From: Panonychus citri
Lineage: Eukaryota > Arthropoda > Arachnida > Trombidiformes > Tetranychidae
NCBI RefSeq assembly: GCF_014898815.1
Contig: NW_026515413.1
Location: forward strand, 1-64,000
Reading direction: 5' to 3'
Length of the DNA stretch: 64,000 nucleotides
Below the pieces are notes generated by a model. That model saw nothing but the letters and a program-made list of their open reading frames with translations, ran no database searches and was not told the origin of the DNA. Each line of letters opens with the position of its first letter. Position 1 is the first letter of the stretch. This document shows positions 1 through 13,200 of this stretch, piece after piece. The translations under genes were made by a program, and so were the position numbers.

Positions 1-385
1 GATACATGTGATTAGTTGATTGTTACGAATATAAAAAAAAAAGTTTACAGAGTTTGTTTTGTTTTGTTTTTCTGGTTAAAACAATTGAATCAAATCTCTA
101 TTAGATGGTTACAACTAAAGTAATTACCGATATAATTAGTTAGATTTCACCATCTACAGTTTGATTTAAACGTTAAAACTAATTAGCAATATATGTTGAT
201 AGAAAATATACTTTTTTATATTACATGTAAGAAGAGTTGTTGATTGTGTAAGAGAAAAGAGATGGAGATAAATAAATAGAGAAATATGAGGAAAGGAGCT
301 TAGAGAGAGAAATTAATTGTTATATCATCAAAGATAATCAAAAGGATAAAAGGTCAGTTTATGAACTATGGCAAAAATGAGTTAC
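1..385 (-). other. Intronic sequence after HR96-like exon 2
   Basis: AT-rich sequence beyond the donor at 384-385. No further ligand-binding-domain exon is visible before the window edge. Confidence 0.6.
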
Positions 386-1409
386 CTGCCAGCTCTCGGC
401 ATCAAGGTTAAAGGTGATTGAAGCTTTCATGAGCATCATCTCAAGGCAGCCTCCCTTTAGGAGTGAAACTTGATCTTCTATGCAAAGATTTCGGAAACAT
501 TGTAGCCTCTTGCACCATTTGATTATCCTACGAATGGACATATCAGATAATCTGACCAGATCAGTTATATCTGTGTGACATTCATCATATGGTTTGGTGA
601 ATAAAGGTTCATCAATAAATCCAAAGGCGGTCATTAGTTCCTCTAATTTCATTGATTCTAATTCATTTAATTGGTGACTTGGTTGACTTCGATCGTTTCG
701 TAAATAAAGTGGCGTAAAATTGGTCTCCAAGATTCGTCGATTTACCCGTAATCTCCATACTTCTGTTTTATGTTTCGGTTGATCACCGAATGAACTTATC
801 TCACCAACAGCTATTGGACTTGATCGAACTTGAACCACTTCATCAGTCGGTCTACCGCCAAAATCGGAATCAGGTGACAACAGGTTACCCTTGAAGGAAT
901 CAATCTCTTTATCAATATAATCCAAAAATCTTTCCGGTGTCTCAATATTATCATCAAATAAAGGTGTATCTGAGGTTGATGAATCAATTGAGATCCTCGT
1001 TGAGGTATTTGATGTATTTGAACTGATACTTGTTGTCCTTTGATTATCAGGGGACATTTGATTAGATACACTACCATACTCGAAGCCAATTCCGCTATTT
1101 GAATTTCCATTATTATTTTCACTACCTGATTCCATGGCTGCTTGTCGACGTAATTTGTTTTGTTCTATTTTGGCTCGTTTCATTTTTTTCTGTTCGTCGG
1201 AAAGAATCCATTCTTTCTTCATACCAACACGGAAACATTTCTCTAAGCGACACTTTTGACAGAATCGCCTGGTAATCACATCGATATTACAATTACCATT
1301 GAATGGACATCTTAATTTCTGTTGAGAATAAGAGAAAAGGAAAAAGGTAAAGTAAAGATTAAAAAATAAGCCGAGTGAGAGTGTGAGAAAGACGAAGTAT
1401 ATAAAATGG

Positions 1410-1446
<37 letters not shown>

Positions 1447-1785
1447 AGAGAGAGAAAAGATTAAGAGGAGGATGATGATGATGATGAGAGGGAGAAGAGC
1501 AACAAGTGAATCAACTATATAAATATTAATGATGTTAAAGTAGTATAGAAATAATTTGATGAAATAATCTAATAGATATTGATAATAATGATGATAAATT
1601 AAATGACGGCATGATGATTTGACAGATAATCATCAGACTAAGCAACAAGAGGCACACACACAAACTCACTTGAATTAAAACAAAGTCACCAAAATCACCA
1701 TAAAGTAAAAAAATAATTCACAATGGTAAAAGCAAATGTATATCAATCAATCAATTGGATATCAAGAGAAGGTGTAAATATCATG

Positions 1786-1831
<46 letters not shown>

Positions 1832-2131
1832 AACTAAAATGATTACAATAAGTAACGATTGAACAGAAAACTCATTTGATGTTTTTTTCTCTCATCATGA
1901 AGATAATGATGATTAGATACGTAACAATATTGAATCAACGAGGAAGATAAAACGAGAAAGAAGAGGAGGAGGATGATGAGATTAAGGTAAATAAAGATTT
2001 ACAGAGTAACTGATTCAGTAGGTAAAAGGAAAAACGATACATGGTAACAAAAGATTTTAAGGATTAAAGGTAAATAGAGAGAGAGAGAGAAAAATAGTAA
2101 GCACACCAAGGAATTAAAGAGATGGAAAAGG

Positions 2132-2170
<39 letters not shown>

Positions 2171-2360
2171 GGGAGGGAGATGAGGAAGAGAAGGTAAAAA
2201 ATGATGAGAAAGAGAAAAGGATCATTACCTCGCTTTTGTAGGCATTACGTCGGAAAAAGGCTTTGCAAGATTCACAGGTAATAGCATTAAAATTAAATCC
2301 CATGGCTTTGTCTGAACAGACTTTACATATTTTCTGATGATCTTTATCAATCTTATCCAT
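386..2360 (-). CDS. HR96-like: HR96/NR1J-like nuclear receptor, 5' coding part (3' end outside window)
   Basis: Ligand-regulated transcription factor, nuclear. Two exons are visible: exon 1 at 2229-2360 (44 codons, ATG at 2360, donor GTAATG) and exon 2 at 386-1318 (311 codons, acceptor CAACAG, donor GTAACT at 385). Both junctions are phase 0. The join completes the two-zinc-finger DNA-binding domain: C12, C15, C29, C32, then C48, C54, C64, C67. The P-box is CESCKA, the type used by the HR96/DAF-12/VDR group. Then comes [12 protein letters not shown], a Ser/Asn-rich hinge, and the start of the ligand-binding domain (helices about 1-5, with DQVSLLKGG near the end). The frame stays open to the donor at 386, so more LBD exons lie left of the window. 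HR96 is the arthropod relative of CAR/PXR and regulates xenobiotic and lipid genes; mites have several paralogues. Upstream non-coding exons could exist but I cannot place them. Confidence 0.9.
1319..2228 (-). other. Intron 1 of the HR96-like receptor, GA-microsatellite rich
   Basis: This is the 910-base intron separating the first zinc-finger exon from the rest of the receptor. It contains long (GA)n tracts at about 1413-1455, 1792-1828 and 2135-2167, plus GAT repeats near 1470. Short ORFs in it come from the repeats and show no family signal. Confidence 0.75.
1792..1828. repeat. (GA)n microsatellite
   Basis: A perfect GA dinucleotide run of about 37 bases. Similar runs lie at 1413-1442, 2135-2167, 5172-5198, 7331-7359, 17314-17348 and 33258-33282. 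Complementary CT runs lie at 4699-4722, 17089-17124, 59765-59803 and 63576-63598. Confidence 0.95.
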
Positions 2361-5300
2361 GATTGATTTCAGGGTAAGTAGGCTTGGTGAAGGTGATGGA
2401 GAGAGAGAGAGAGATAGTCTTTAACTTGGATGGTCGCGTTGGAAAATTAGAAATTGATTGTTGTGTTGATTAAGTTGGAAGAGTGTGTTGTGTGTGAGAG
2501 AGAGAGCGAGGGAGATATTGATGGATAGGGAGAGGGAGAGAATAGATAGAGACAAGTAGGTGGAGATGATAGACAGATAGACAAAAGAGAAAAGAGAAAA
2601 ATACAGAGAGCGAAAGAGAAATAGAAAGGAAGAGAAGAGAAAAAAAAAGAGTAAAATAGATTATGTGAAGTGTAGATGAGAAGCAACAGAGTGACAACAG
2701 ATAACAACAGGTAACAACAACGATTGATGATGAAGAAAGAGAGAAAGAGAGAGAAAAATATGAAACTTTGATGGTGATGCGAAAATATCAACACAGGTAA
2801 AGAATTAAAAAAATAATAATAACAAACAACAGCAGTGGTGGTGATGGTGGATTAGGATTATGATGAGTTTTCTTTGCTGTTTCTTCAATGTTCCTGGTAA
2901 TGGGAGAGAGAGAGAGAGATGAGAGTTAACCAGAAATGAGAAAATATCTTCTCTCCACCATGTAGAAAGTAAATAGTTTTCCTATTCCAATATTCCTTTT
3001 AATGTAATGATATAACAACGATGTGTAATTTGAACTGTTCAGCAACCAGAAAATGGGAGAGGAAGATGGAGAAAGAGAGAGAGAGAGGAAGAAGATAAAC
3101 CAACGAAGATAATCAACTGATAGAGAGAGAGAGAGAGAGAGAGACTGTTTTTAACAAGAATAATAATGATAAATATTAATTGTGATGATGTAGAAATAGA
3201 AAAATATCATAGAAAAAGTAATGAATTATGATGACTACTTTTCTCTAAACAGGTAAATTGAGAGAGAGCGAAAGATACTTTAGATTAATTATTTAGGAAA
3301 TTAAAAGATGCGAAGAAAAGAAAACAGAATAATTAGTAAAATTAGATAAACAGAGAGAGAGAGAGAGAGAAAATTAAATTAGAAAAGAAAATGAAGAAAA
3401 TGAGGAAAAAAATGACAAGAGCTTTTCCATCAGAGCTTCAACTCTAAAGTCTTTTCCCTTTCGATTTTTTTTCTTCTCTTCAACCTGATCCTTCTCACTC
3501 GTTTCTCTCTCTCTCTCTCTCTCTCTTTCCTTTTCTCTTTCATTATCGGTCACCATGGTTACTCTTCTTTCCCCTCTCATCTTCTTCTCATCTTCCACTA
3601 TTCTCTCTCACTGTTTTTCTTGTTTTCTTTCCTTGATTCTTGCATCATCTTTTTTTAAATTCTCTCAAAAGAATATTCTTTCTATCGAAAACTCTTCTAA
3701 ATCCAAGAGAAAACTAAGATGATGATAATATCTTATGGATGGAAATGTGATGATGACTTTGGAAAATGTCAATTCGGAGAGAGAGAGAGAGAAACATATT
3801 AATATCTATGAAAGAAATTGATACCTAATCAATTAGGTTAATTTTCTATGATAAAAAGAAAACAAACTTCTCTTGAATGATTTACATTTTCTATCTAATT
3901 ACTAATCAATAGACTAATTGGAATAACTAATTATCATCTCATCAAAATTTTCTCTTCTTCTCTCAATATGTGTTACCTATTTTTCTGTTCAATGTTTATC
4001 TCTTTTTCTTTTGTCATGTTATTGTTTTCATTTCTATTCTGAGTTTCCCTCTTCTTTCCAATTCTCTCACTTCTTCTTCTTCTTCTTCTTTTCTCTTCAT
4101 GTGATTTATTTCTCACAATCAATTGATTCTCATAAGGAAATACAATTAATCATCTCTATTGGAGAAAAGTTACTTTTCTGTTCTATCATTTAAACTGTTG
4201 CTCTCTGTCTATTTCTCTTTATAATCTCTGTCTATGTTTCTAATGTTTTTTCTATTTTTTTTTTCTCTATTCTCTCTTTTGTTATTTTCTCTCTTCTCTC
4301 TTACCAGTAATTCTAAGACAAAGGGTATTTCTCTCTCAATGGATTATCATGATAAAAGATCAACAAGTTGTTACTTCAACCATAATTCTCACCATAGAAT
4401 CCATTTTGTTTCGACTGTTGATCTGATTGATTTACTTTATTGTGATTAACTCTCATTCTCAACCCAAAATCTTATCTTTTTATTTTCCTTTCCAATTCCA
4501 ATACATTAACCTAATCAGCTTTTCTCCCTCTCCCTCTCTCCATTTCATGTATTCTCCCTGCTACCTGTTGTCATTCTTATCATCATCATCCATTTTTATA
4601 GAGTTTTCGATAAGTTCCAAAACCAATAATCAATCAATGGTTTTTGATTATCGTTACCTCATTTTCTAGGTGAGTTCTCCCTTTCACATTCTTTGGTTAC
4701 TCTCTCTCTCTCTCTCTCTCTCTTTAGATTGTCAGTTGATCAGAATTCTGTCATCATGTTATCAGGATCTTTTAAATTGGAAATCACTGAAGAGCAACTT
4801 GGGTAAATATAAATTCAAATTATGTGCTCATTAATTTACTGGATGTTCTCATAGAGAAACATAAAGTAGATTTAATTGGAATTTTGATTTTAAGCTTAGA
4901 TTGAGAATCAAAAATACTGATGAGGATAAACACTAAATGAACAATTTAGTAAACATTTAAATGAGTAAATGAACATGATGGTTATGTTAATCAAGGAAAC
5001 TCAATTTCTCATCAAATCAACAGCAACAACAATTGGACTTAGGCCAGGGAAAGAAAAATAGAAACAACGAAGGATAAAAGATGAAGAGAAAAGGGTCGCT
5101 GATGGAAATCCGGATAAACACCAAAAGAATACGGAAAATGATGAAAATTGATGAGAAAATTACTTAGAATCGAGAGAGAGAGAGAGAGAGAGAGAGAAGA
5201 TGGATGTCTGGTGATTCCTCCATTTGTCTCTTGATCAAGATGACGATTGTCGATAATGTTCAATATTCGTGAGTCTTTAATGTGACATTTTCATCCTTTC
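2361..5300. other. Gene-free purine-rich then pyrimidine-rich low-complexity tract
   Basis: From the receptor start to about 3400 the plus strand is dominated by A and G, with GA, GAAA and GATGAT runs. From about 3420 to 4740 it switches to pyrimidine-rich sequence (TCTC, TTCTTC), then back to purine-rich around 5040-5200. Several 60-115 codon open frames exist but consist of Ser/Leu/Phe or Arg/Glu repeats from the dinucleotide tracts. I see no gene. Confidence 0.8.
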
Positions 5301-6835
5301 AGTACATTTACTCAGTTTTTCTTGTTCCTTTTCCAAAGGTTGCATATTATTTACAGGGAAAAACTCACTATCATTTTCATTCATGTTTAGAATCATCTTA
5401 ATCTTCATCAACCATGAAACCAACAACCAACATCAAGAATAACAATCTACGCTGAATTAACGACGTAAATTAAGATTCATCTATTTTTCATCATGTTTTT
5501 TTCTACCCCTTGGCAATTCAACAATATTATTACCAAAGTAAGCAAATTATTTTCTTCCACCATTAACCTAACATTTTTTTATTAGAATTTCAATATTATC
5601 ATTAAATAAACTAAATTCTCTAATTGATGGTTATCATATTCTAGTTAATCTACCTCTCCATTTACTCACTATCCCTAATATTTGCATGATAATCTCTCTT
5701 CCATTCACTTTGTCATCCTCTGTTCTCATCAATTACAATGAGAGATCATCATAAGTACCGTTATGATGATTTAGAACCAAAATTGAGATGAACGAGAAAA
5801 AAATAGAACAGAAAACTTGGATTTACCTTGTTGTGTTCCACGTGATTAATCAATGGGTTTAATTGTTGATTAACATGGTTCATCTAATATTTGGTTGATC
5901 GGTCTTGCCAATTTCTGTTAATTAAGTTGCTAACAATTTAATCGGTTCAATTCAATTCTCAGTCCAGAAAATGTACTTTGTCAACTAATCCAATGATTAA
6001 ATTGATGATCCATTGATTGGGTAACTATTGGTGATCCTTTTGTTTAGATTTTAAAACCAAAGAGAAAGTGATTAGCAACTTTAATCACAATTAAATTGTA
6101 ACATCAGTTTTTCACTCTCTTTTCTAATCAATTTTAATCTGACAACAATTAACAAATATAATCAAATTCATATTCTATTCACACTTGTACATTTGGGATT
6201 ATTTTTTTTCCTAACTGTCTAATAATCAGATAGCAGTGTAATTAAAACTGTTGATTAGCTAATCAAAATACTAAATTTTGTGTTTCTTTCCATCTTTATA
6301 TTAACAATTAAAGTATCACACTGAGTTAATCACTTAATTATGATTATCCTGTTGACACTTGTCATGATAATTATTATCCTCATTTCTTGTTGAAATGTAA
6401 TTTCCTTTTTCTTTCTGATTAACCAAAGTTAATCTTTAATAATCAACAATTTAATAGTTAATTTTAATCACTAATTCATGAGCACAATTAGTAAAATTTG
6501 ACTCTATCAATATGTTAATACAAATACATTTACTTATATTGTTGTACTGTAAATCCCTCGAACCCACCGGCCGAGTAACCAACCTTTACAATCAATTAAT
6601 TGCCTACCAACATTAAGATAAGTTAATTGTTGAACAAATTGTTATTATCACCTCAATTAACTTAATTTATTTGGATAATATTTGCTTAATTTAGTTAATT
6701 TTCTAAGTGTTTACATTGTAAAATCAGCGGGAGAGGTGAAACCATTTTGGTTACATTGTTATCGTTTTGTAAACCCGTTTGGTTTGATGGATATTTAATT
6801 AGCTAATCAATTATTATGTCCAATTTGAATTTGCA
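5301..6835. other. AT-rich intergenic sequence, one small GC-rich patch
   Basis: Mostly TTAATT/CAATTA-type sequence with no coding signal. A short GC-rich patch at about 6555-6580 (CCCTCGAACCCACCGGCCGAG region) stands out against the background and is followed by GTAACC, which could be a splice donor. Nothing more can be said from sequence alone. Confidence 0.6.
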
Positions 6836-6855
6836 GGTTAAGTAAATAAATATCA

Positions 6856-6996
6856 ATGGGCTATCATCACCATCATCATCATCATCCTCATCATCAACAA
6901 TGTTATAAATTAACTGATCATCAATATGAGAAATTTCATCACGATTTCGACTATTACTCGGATTATCAATCGATCATGTTGAACAATAAAGATTAG
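6856..6996 (+). CDS. Candidate His-rich small ORF (46 aa)
   Basis: An ORF that starts ATGGGC in a favourable ATCAATGG context and runs 46 codons to TAG. The product opens MGYHHHHHHHPHHQQ and then turns into a mixed, Tyr/Asp-rich stretch (HHDFDYYSDYQ). That second half is not a simple repeat and uses codons (TTC GAC TAT TAC TCG) unlike the surrounding AT-rich sequence. A TAA lies in frame just upstream, so this ATG is the first possible start. A TTTGCAG at 6830-6836 could be a splice acceptor, making this a terminal exon with an upstream 5' UTR. No signal peptide or known domain. The His run comes partly from an ATC-type microsatellite, so chance is a real alternative. Confidence 0.3.
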   Translation: MGYHHHHHHHPHHQQCYKLTDHQYEKFHHDFDYYSDYQSIMLNNKD

Positions 6997-6999
6997 GAA

Positions 7000-7328
7000 A
7001 ATTATAATATCTCAAAATTTTTCTCGCTAATCATAACTTTGATTTTTCGCTCATGTTAATTGTTTCAATTAAATTGATGGAGAAAATATTAATGATACAA
7101 CTTGAAGTTATAATTAATCAACTATGTTCAATGTTCATATGATCAATTATCAACTTAAGGAAATGTTGATTAGAATTCATCAATGAAGGTAAAAAGTAAT
7201 TCAATCAATCAGAATTTTTTTCTTCTTCTTTTCTTCTAATTCTTTTCCTTTTCTCCCTTACAGGAACATTTATATTCTTAACATGATGTGAAGGAAAAAA
7301 ATCAACATGAATTGAGAAATCAATCGAT

Positions 7329-7362
<34 letters not shown>

Positions 7363-9900
7363 TGTAACAATTTAATCAATGAACGTTAATCACTAGGAAA
7401 GTTTTACGGATTATCAGAAAATCACCAAATGAACACATAGTTTTTCACCTATGGGGTCAATAAGGAGATTAAACCAGTAGTGAGAGAGATGATGATGATG
7501 ATGATGATTAGCCAAATATCAACAAGAGCCAAGAAAACATGAAGATGATTATGAAAATGATGATTAACATACACACAAAGTTACGAAGTCATCAAGGTAG
7601 GATAAAAAGCTAACTTACAATCAGGAACCTGTCATCACCAAGCGAATTGAAATTCTCATTGGAAAATCATCTTCTCATCTTGAACCACCTCCCTGCTCCT
7701 CATCATCATAATTAAATTGAGACTAATTTACTAATAGTTATACATTTCACAATCTATCAACAACAAGACAAAACTTTCATCGGCACAATGAGTTATACTT
7801 TTTTTTCACGTGAAAAACGTTTTGTTTTGGTCTTTAGCAGGTTATTAATTATCATCATCATCCATCAATTGATTGTAACTTTTTACCTTTCAACAGAGTT
7901 AAAAGTTGCTATTAATCACATAGAGTTACAGTTAATTAACTAATCCATTTTTCTATCTCTCTCTCTCTCTTACTTTACACTAACTAAACTAAATTGATTC
8001 TCAAGATTGATTATAATCAATCATAATCTTATCTATGCCCACCACAAGCATAAAGTAAGTAGAAACCTGTGATTATTTCATTAATTGTTACCTTTTATTG
8101 TGACTAATCATCAACAATTAACCACACAGTTAAATACTCACCCTATTTTTTTTATCTATTACCTGTAAAAACAGAACGATGCTAATCCCATAATGATCAT
8201 GGATCAACTAATACAGATAATTGTTGACTTTTCTAGGAGAACAATTAAAAAAAAATTTTTTTTTCTACACACAATGAACAATGGAAAGTCAATTGAACAA
8301 TTAATGGAACAATTTAATCTATGGATTTACCTCAAATGTATATGCCTCAATTATTGTCACTTTTAATTGTTTTCTCTCTCTCTCTAAAACATTGAGACCC
8401 AAAGGTTATTATTTAATTGCAATTAAGGAAAACAATCGTATTCTAGTATTGATACAATTACTATTATAATCAACCAAGAGTCAAGTCCAAAGCCCTCAAA
8501 CGTTTTACTAACGATTAACTTTGTTGATTTTAATTGTTTCCCATTCTTTTTTTTCTCCATCATTTCTGAACAGTTGAACATCATTAACGTAAAGTTTTTC
8601 TCGATCATCATCATCATCAATAATCGAGGAGTAACTAATCAACTAAAATAATCTGAAAGCGAAGGACAAACCTGATGGTGAGAGAAAATAATTCTGACAT
8701 GAATTGTGAAGCTAAAAGAATCTGAATAATGATAAATACTAACGAATGTAATAAAACATCGTTTTCCAGATTGGTCGAAATTGGTTTGGTTTCTATCAAG
8801 GGCAAAATCGTTTTAATCAGAATCAAGTTAATGTTTTTCTCTCCTTCTCTTGATTATCATCATCATTTAATTTCACTGATGATAATGATGATCAAGGGGA
8901 TAACTTTGTTTGTTTGAGTGAGTAGCAAGATAAATGCTCACCCATAATCAAAGTTAACAAGTCTTCACACACACACACACACATAAACAGAGACACTCAC
9001 GCAAATGATACTTTGAATGTTCTGACAATTTATCAATTTTCTCTTACATTTTCATCATCATCATCATCATTATCTTCTCATCATATTGAAAGTGTTTATT
9101 TCAAAGTTTCAATTTTCTTCTGAAAATTTCTCTTGAAACATTCTTTTGACAACTTTTTAATTTCTCACTCTAATCAGTTAACGATGAAATTTTATCTTCT
9201 CAAATATCAGAAAAATAACATTTTAAAATCACCAAAATAGTTCATAGGTGAGCATTTAATCAGATACTTATATTATATTATCACTTTCATCGTTAGCATC
9301 ATCATCATCATCATCAAGAAGGAAAGATGATAAATATTATCATTAATATTCATGTAGTTAATTGATCAACCATTGGATTGAGAGAGAGAGAGAGAGAGAC
9401 GAAATGTTCACCTAATATCATTTACTTCATCTTAATTTCTCTCGGTGAGAGAGTCAAATAGATGCTTAGAATGTTAATTATGATGATGATGATGATGATG
9501 AGATGAAACTGTCAACTAATTTACCAATGATTCTGATAATATTGATCTTATTTAACTTTTTCAAATGATTGTTTTCCATCAGATAAAATGTCTCTCATTG
9601 AACTTGTTAAGGTTTTTACCTTTTACTCTGATTAATTGGTCTCCTCATTATTAGATAAAATTTTGCAACAATCAATTTTGTTCTGATTGTTACAATTGAT
9701 TAATATACTTTATTACCTTTTCTCCCTCTTTTATCATTAACAATTAACTAGATTAATCACTTTTTTTTTCTATGTTACCAGATTAATCTACCTTTCTAAT
9801 CTACCTGGTTAGTACCTTTATCAAATCATTTGACTTGGATGATCGTGATTATCGTCATGACAATTAACTAATTTTTCTGGTTAAATTTCAAGTGTTTACC
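7000..9900. other. Gene-free AT-rich region with ATC/GAT and GA repeats
   Basis: Contains (GA)n at 7331-7359 and 9379-9401, (GAT)n near 7491-7508 and 9481-9501, (CA)n near 8968-8983 and (ATC)n near 9053-9070 and 9297-9316. Short open frames here have no protein-family features. Confidence 0.75.
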
Positions 9901-9929
9901 AGATCAATAATTGTTGAGATTCACGATTT

Positions 9930-10235
9930 TCTCAGCGAAAGTTGCAAGCAAAACTTTAAATGCTACAGGCAAAGAAAAAATATCGTTCCAACGATCTCAA
10001 AAATCTTCAATCGAACCATCGTCATAGGTGGACAGGGTTAAAGTTCATCGACTAACGAAAAATGACCCAAAAAGACCGAAGAAAAGAAAGAAATGAAAGA
10101 GGAAAACGGAATTGATGAGGGAATTGTAATGAAGAAAAGGGATTAAAAGTGAGTCGATTATGTTGATCGTCCGAACGAAAAATCCATGGATAATGTTGAT
10201 CGCAGTTCCATTGTAATTATTGCTATTCAGTGAGA
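9930..10235. other. Less AT-rich, higher-complexity island, function unknown
   Basis: About 300 bases with clearly more G and C and little repetition, in the middle of an AT-rich desert. On minus it contains a 20-codon ORF (10025 down to 9963) with a hydrophobic, signal-peptide-like body, and a 17-codon ORF near 10220-10165. It could be a non-coding first exon or promoter, for example of the minus-strand HR96-like gene, or an old insertion. Sequence alone does not decide. Confidence 0.3.
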
Positions 10236-10239
10236 ATTT

Positions 10240-13200
10240 AACTGTTAAATGTCAATTTTAATTGCGATTTAATTAGATTGCGATCTGAGAAATTGAAGGT
10301 GACTTTTTTTTCCTGTGATAGTTATTAATTAATCTCATCTTTCTGTCCCAAAGTTTATCATGAGACTAATTATGTTTAATTATCACAACAATTAATACCT
10401 GTATATACCCACAATAATGTAAAGTTGGTGATTAAGTTGGTTGTTCATTATAATTATGATTACACTCTGATTGATTGTTATTATTATTATATTGAAAACA
10501 ACTCAATGTCAATTGATTATCATTTAATTAACCATATTAGTTAATAAATATTATAACGAAAATAGATTTACATGGGTTTTAATTGCAGTTTGTATTTAAT
10601 ATGACAATTAAATATAATTAATTTGATTGGTTGATTTAAATTGTCAAATCGGAACCAAATTAACCTTCAATTTTTACTCGTTGTAATCATTAATTTAATC
10701 AAGAATTGAAATTAATCAGTGAATCAATTTGTTTAACTGTCACCTTTCATGTCGTTAATTATGTTTTCTAACTTTTAGTTAATCAACTAACTAACTAAAA
10801 TTTTTGATTACAATTGATGATAAGATAATTTTGATCGTAGTTAACAAAATACACCAACTTAATTAACTGATTAACCATTACAATTAGATTAATCATTGAC
10901 ACATGAGCATGGAAAACTGAAAAACCTCAAAATCAAGAGACAAATTAACTAATCAAGTTGATGAGTGTAAACCAAATAGTCTGAGAGTTAATTGTTGGTC
11001 AAATTGTTTGTTAAACTAATTTAAATATCAAACAAATTGGCTGACAGAAATTGTAGATAAACTAAACTGAATTAATTTAAATCGTCAGTTTAATTTTTTA
11101 TTAATCATCTTGATGACTTGTTAACAATTAGCCTGGAAGGTAAAATTACAATTGTAGCTATTAAATAGTAACAATTAACTATACAATCCTTTGATTGCAA
11201 ACCATTACTCCTAAACCAGTGCCTAAAAAAATGAAAACAAATCACAACAATTAAAATAAATTTACCTTTCCAAGGTTAGTTAACAATTAACATCGTGAGT
11301 CGTGAATAAAAAACAAATCATCATTAAATAATGTTAATTAAAGTAAATCAGTTAACAATTAACAATTATAAATAACCAGTAATCAAAACCAACGATCAAC
11401 AAACCAATTTTGGGATAAACAATCAAATGATAATCATAACCATTGTAAATACACACAATCAGAATCAGTTAATTGTTGTGATAATTTGTCCTCTCTCACT
11501 AGATAATCAATTTTAATAAAATTGTTAACCAGTTAACTACAGTTTAATATGATTACATTTAAATGGATTCACTTGACAATTAAAGGTAACAAGAAAACAA
11601 AAGCAAATGAATATATAAATATATAACTAATTAGAGACTAAAAATTGATTCTTAAAATTTAATTATCTTAATTGCCTTGAGGGTGATTAAGAGAAATTTC
11701 TTCTTGTTGTAAATCCATCATTTATAGTTAATTTGATGATAGATTATGATCGAGAAGAGGATGAAAAGTTAAATCAAGTGAAAATCCATTGGAAAATATT
11801 AACTAGACAAGACCCAGTTTCTTATATTATTAATATAATTAAAGGGACGATGAGTTAACAATCAAGTTTTTCAGTTATTATAATCATTAAATTAATATTA
11901 TATTCAACTGATCATCAAAACTAATCAAAATAAACATCTAACTAGTTAACTAACTACAGTCCTTGAAAATAATATAACATGATGGGCTATGAAACCATTT
12001 ACATTGAAGGTAAAAAACAACATCAACTAGAAAACTGGATTTAACTAAATTAATCATTCAAAGTAAATTGTTATTTTCATCGTTATGTTAATCAAATTAA
12101 ATTTAACTGTGTATTTCATTCAATTTTTTTTTCTACCAACAATTAGCTGATCATTTTCATTCATTCATCAACTTGATACAATTTACTTATTATAATTATT
12201 ATTGTTTACGATTTAGTTTCATACTTTCATCAGATTGTTAATTGTTGATGATTAGTTTTCATTTTGTTTTTTCTTACAAAATTATTTTCTTTTTTTGATT
12301 AATTGCTGATTAGTGAACCTCTTAATTGTCAACAATTAAATTGTCCGCAAATGTCTTAAATTGTTTGTGTACTTATCCGTTTATTTTAGTTGTTTGTTTT
12401 TGCTAACTGTTTATATAATAATAATTAACACACTTGAAGACAATTTAATTACATTAATTTGATTTTGATTTTATTGATTAGTGAATTAATCAATTGGCAC
12501 ACCTTAACAATTAGTGAATATCATAACCTTGATTAGCTTATTATTATTAATTAGAAGGTGATTTGTTTGAATATTATGTTGATTTGATATCAAATTATAA
12601 AATATCGAGTAACAATTAAATCAACAATTAACTAATTGCATCTATATAATATGGGATTTTTCATTTCTATTGGGATATCTCATGATAATTTAATCGGTTG
12701 AAATTTTATTTGATCACTGCAACAATTAAAAGTACACATAATCATTGTTTACTTACCTAGAGTTAATTAGATCACTTGACAAGTTAATTATTGTCAAAAA
12801 AAATTAGCAAATTAATTAAAAACAATAACTTGTAATCAAAACCATTTCATATTGTCTGTTTTTATTACCTGTCGATGATTAAGTTACAATCAATTGAGAC
12901 CTTGAAAGATTAACTTTAATCAATTGATTGCTGTGTACTAATTAACCCTAATCGTGAAATTAATTTTAATCATGATCAAAATCATGATAATAATGAATGA
13001 AAAAAAAATTGGATTGGTGATAAAATCAAATTGCTTCAACGTTAAGAAAAAGTAATAATAATAATTTAAATTGTAATATCTTCCGATTAATGAGATTAAG
13101 ATGATTAATTAATTAAATCTCGTGTCTATTGCAAGTTAATATTAAATCAGATTAACTGATTGTTGATTAACAGTGAAAATTTTAACAATGTTACTTTTTT

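Noticed and set aside
2447..2794. 115-codon open frame rich in Ser, Leu and Phe on minus
   Set aside because: Produced by GA/CT repeats; no domain, overlaps other repeat-derived frames.
3374..3598. 74-codon charged open frame (RERERERE) on minus
   Set aside because: Encoded by a (GA)n tract; no splice context or family.
4011..4669. Overlapping Phe/Ser/Leu-rich open frames on plus
   Set aside because: Pyrimidine-tract artefacts with no signature, although they superficially look like membrane segments.
8960..9320. Regularly spaced ATC and CA repeats considered as an array
   Set aside because: Simple microsatellites; no repeat-spacer structure, and CRISPR arrays are not expected in an animal genome.
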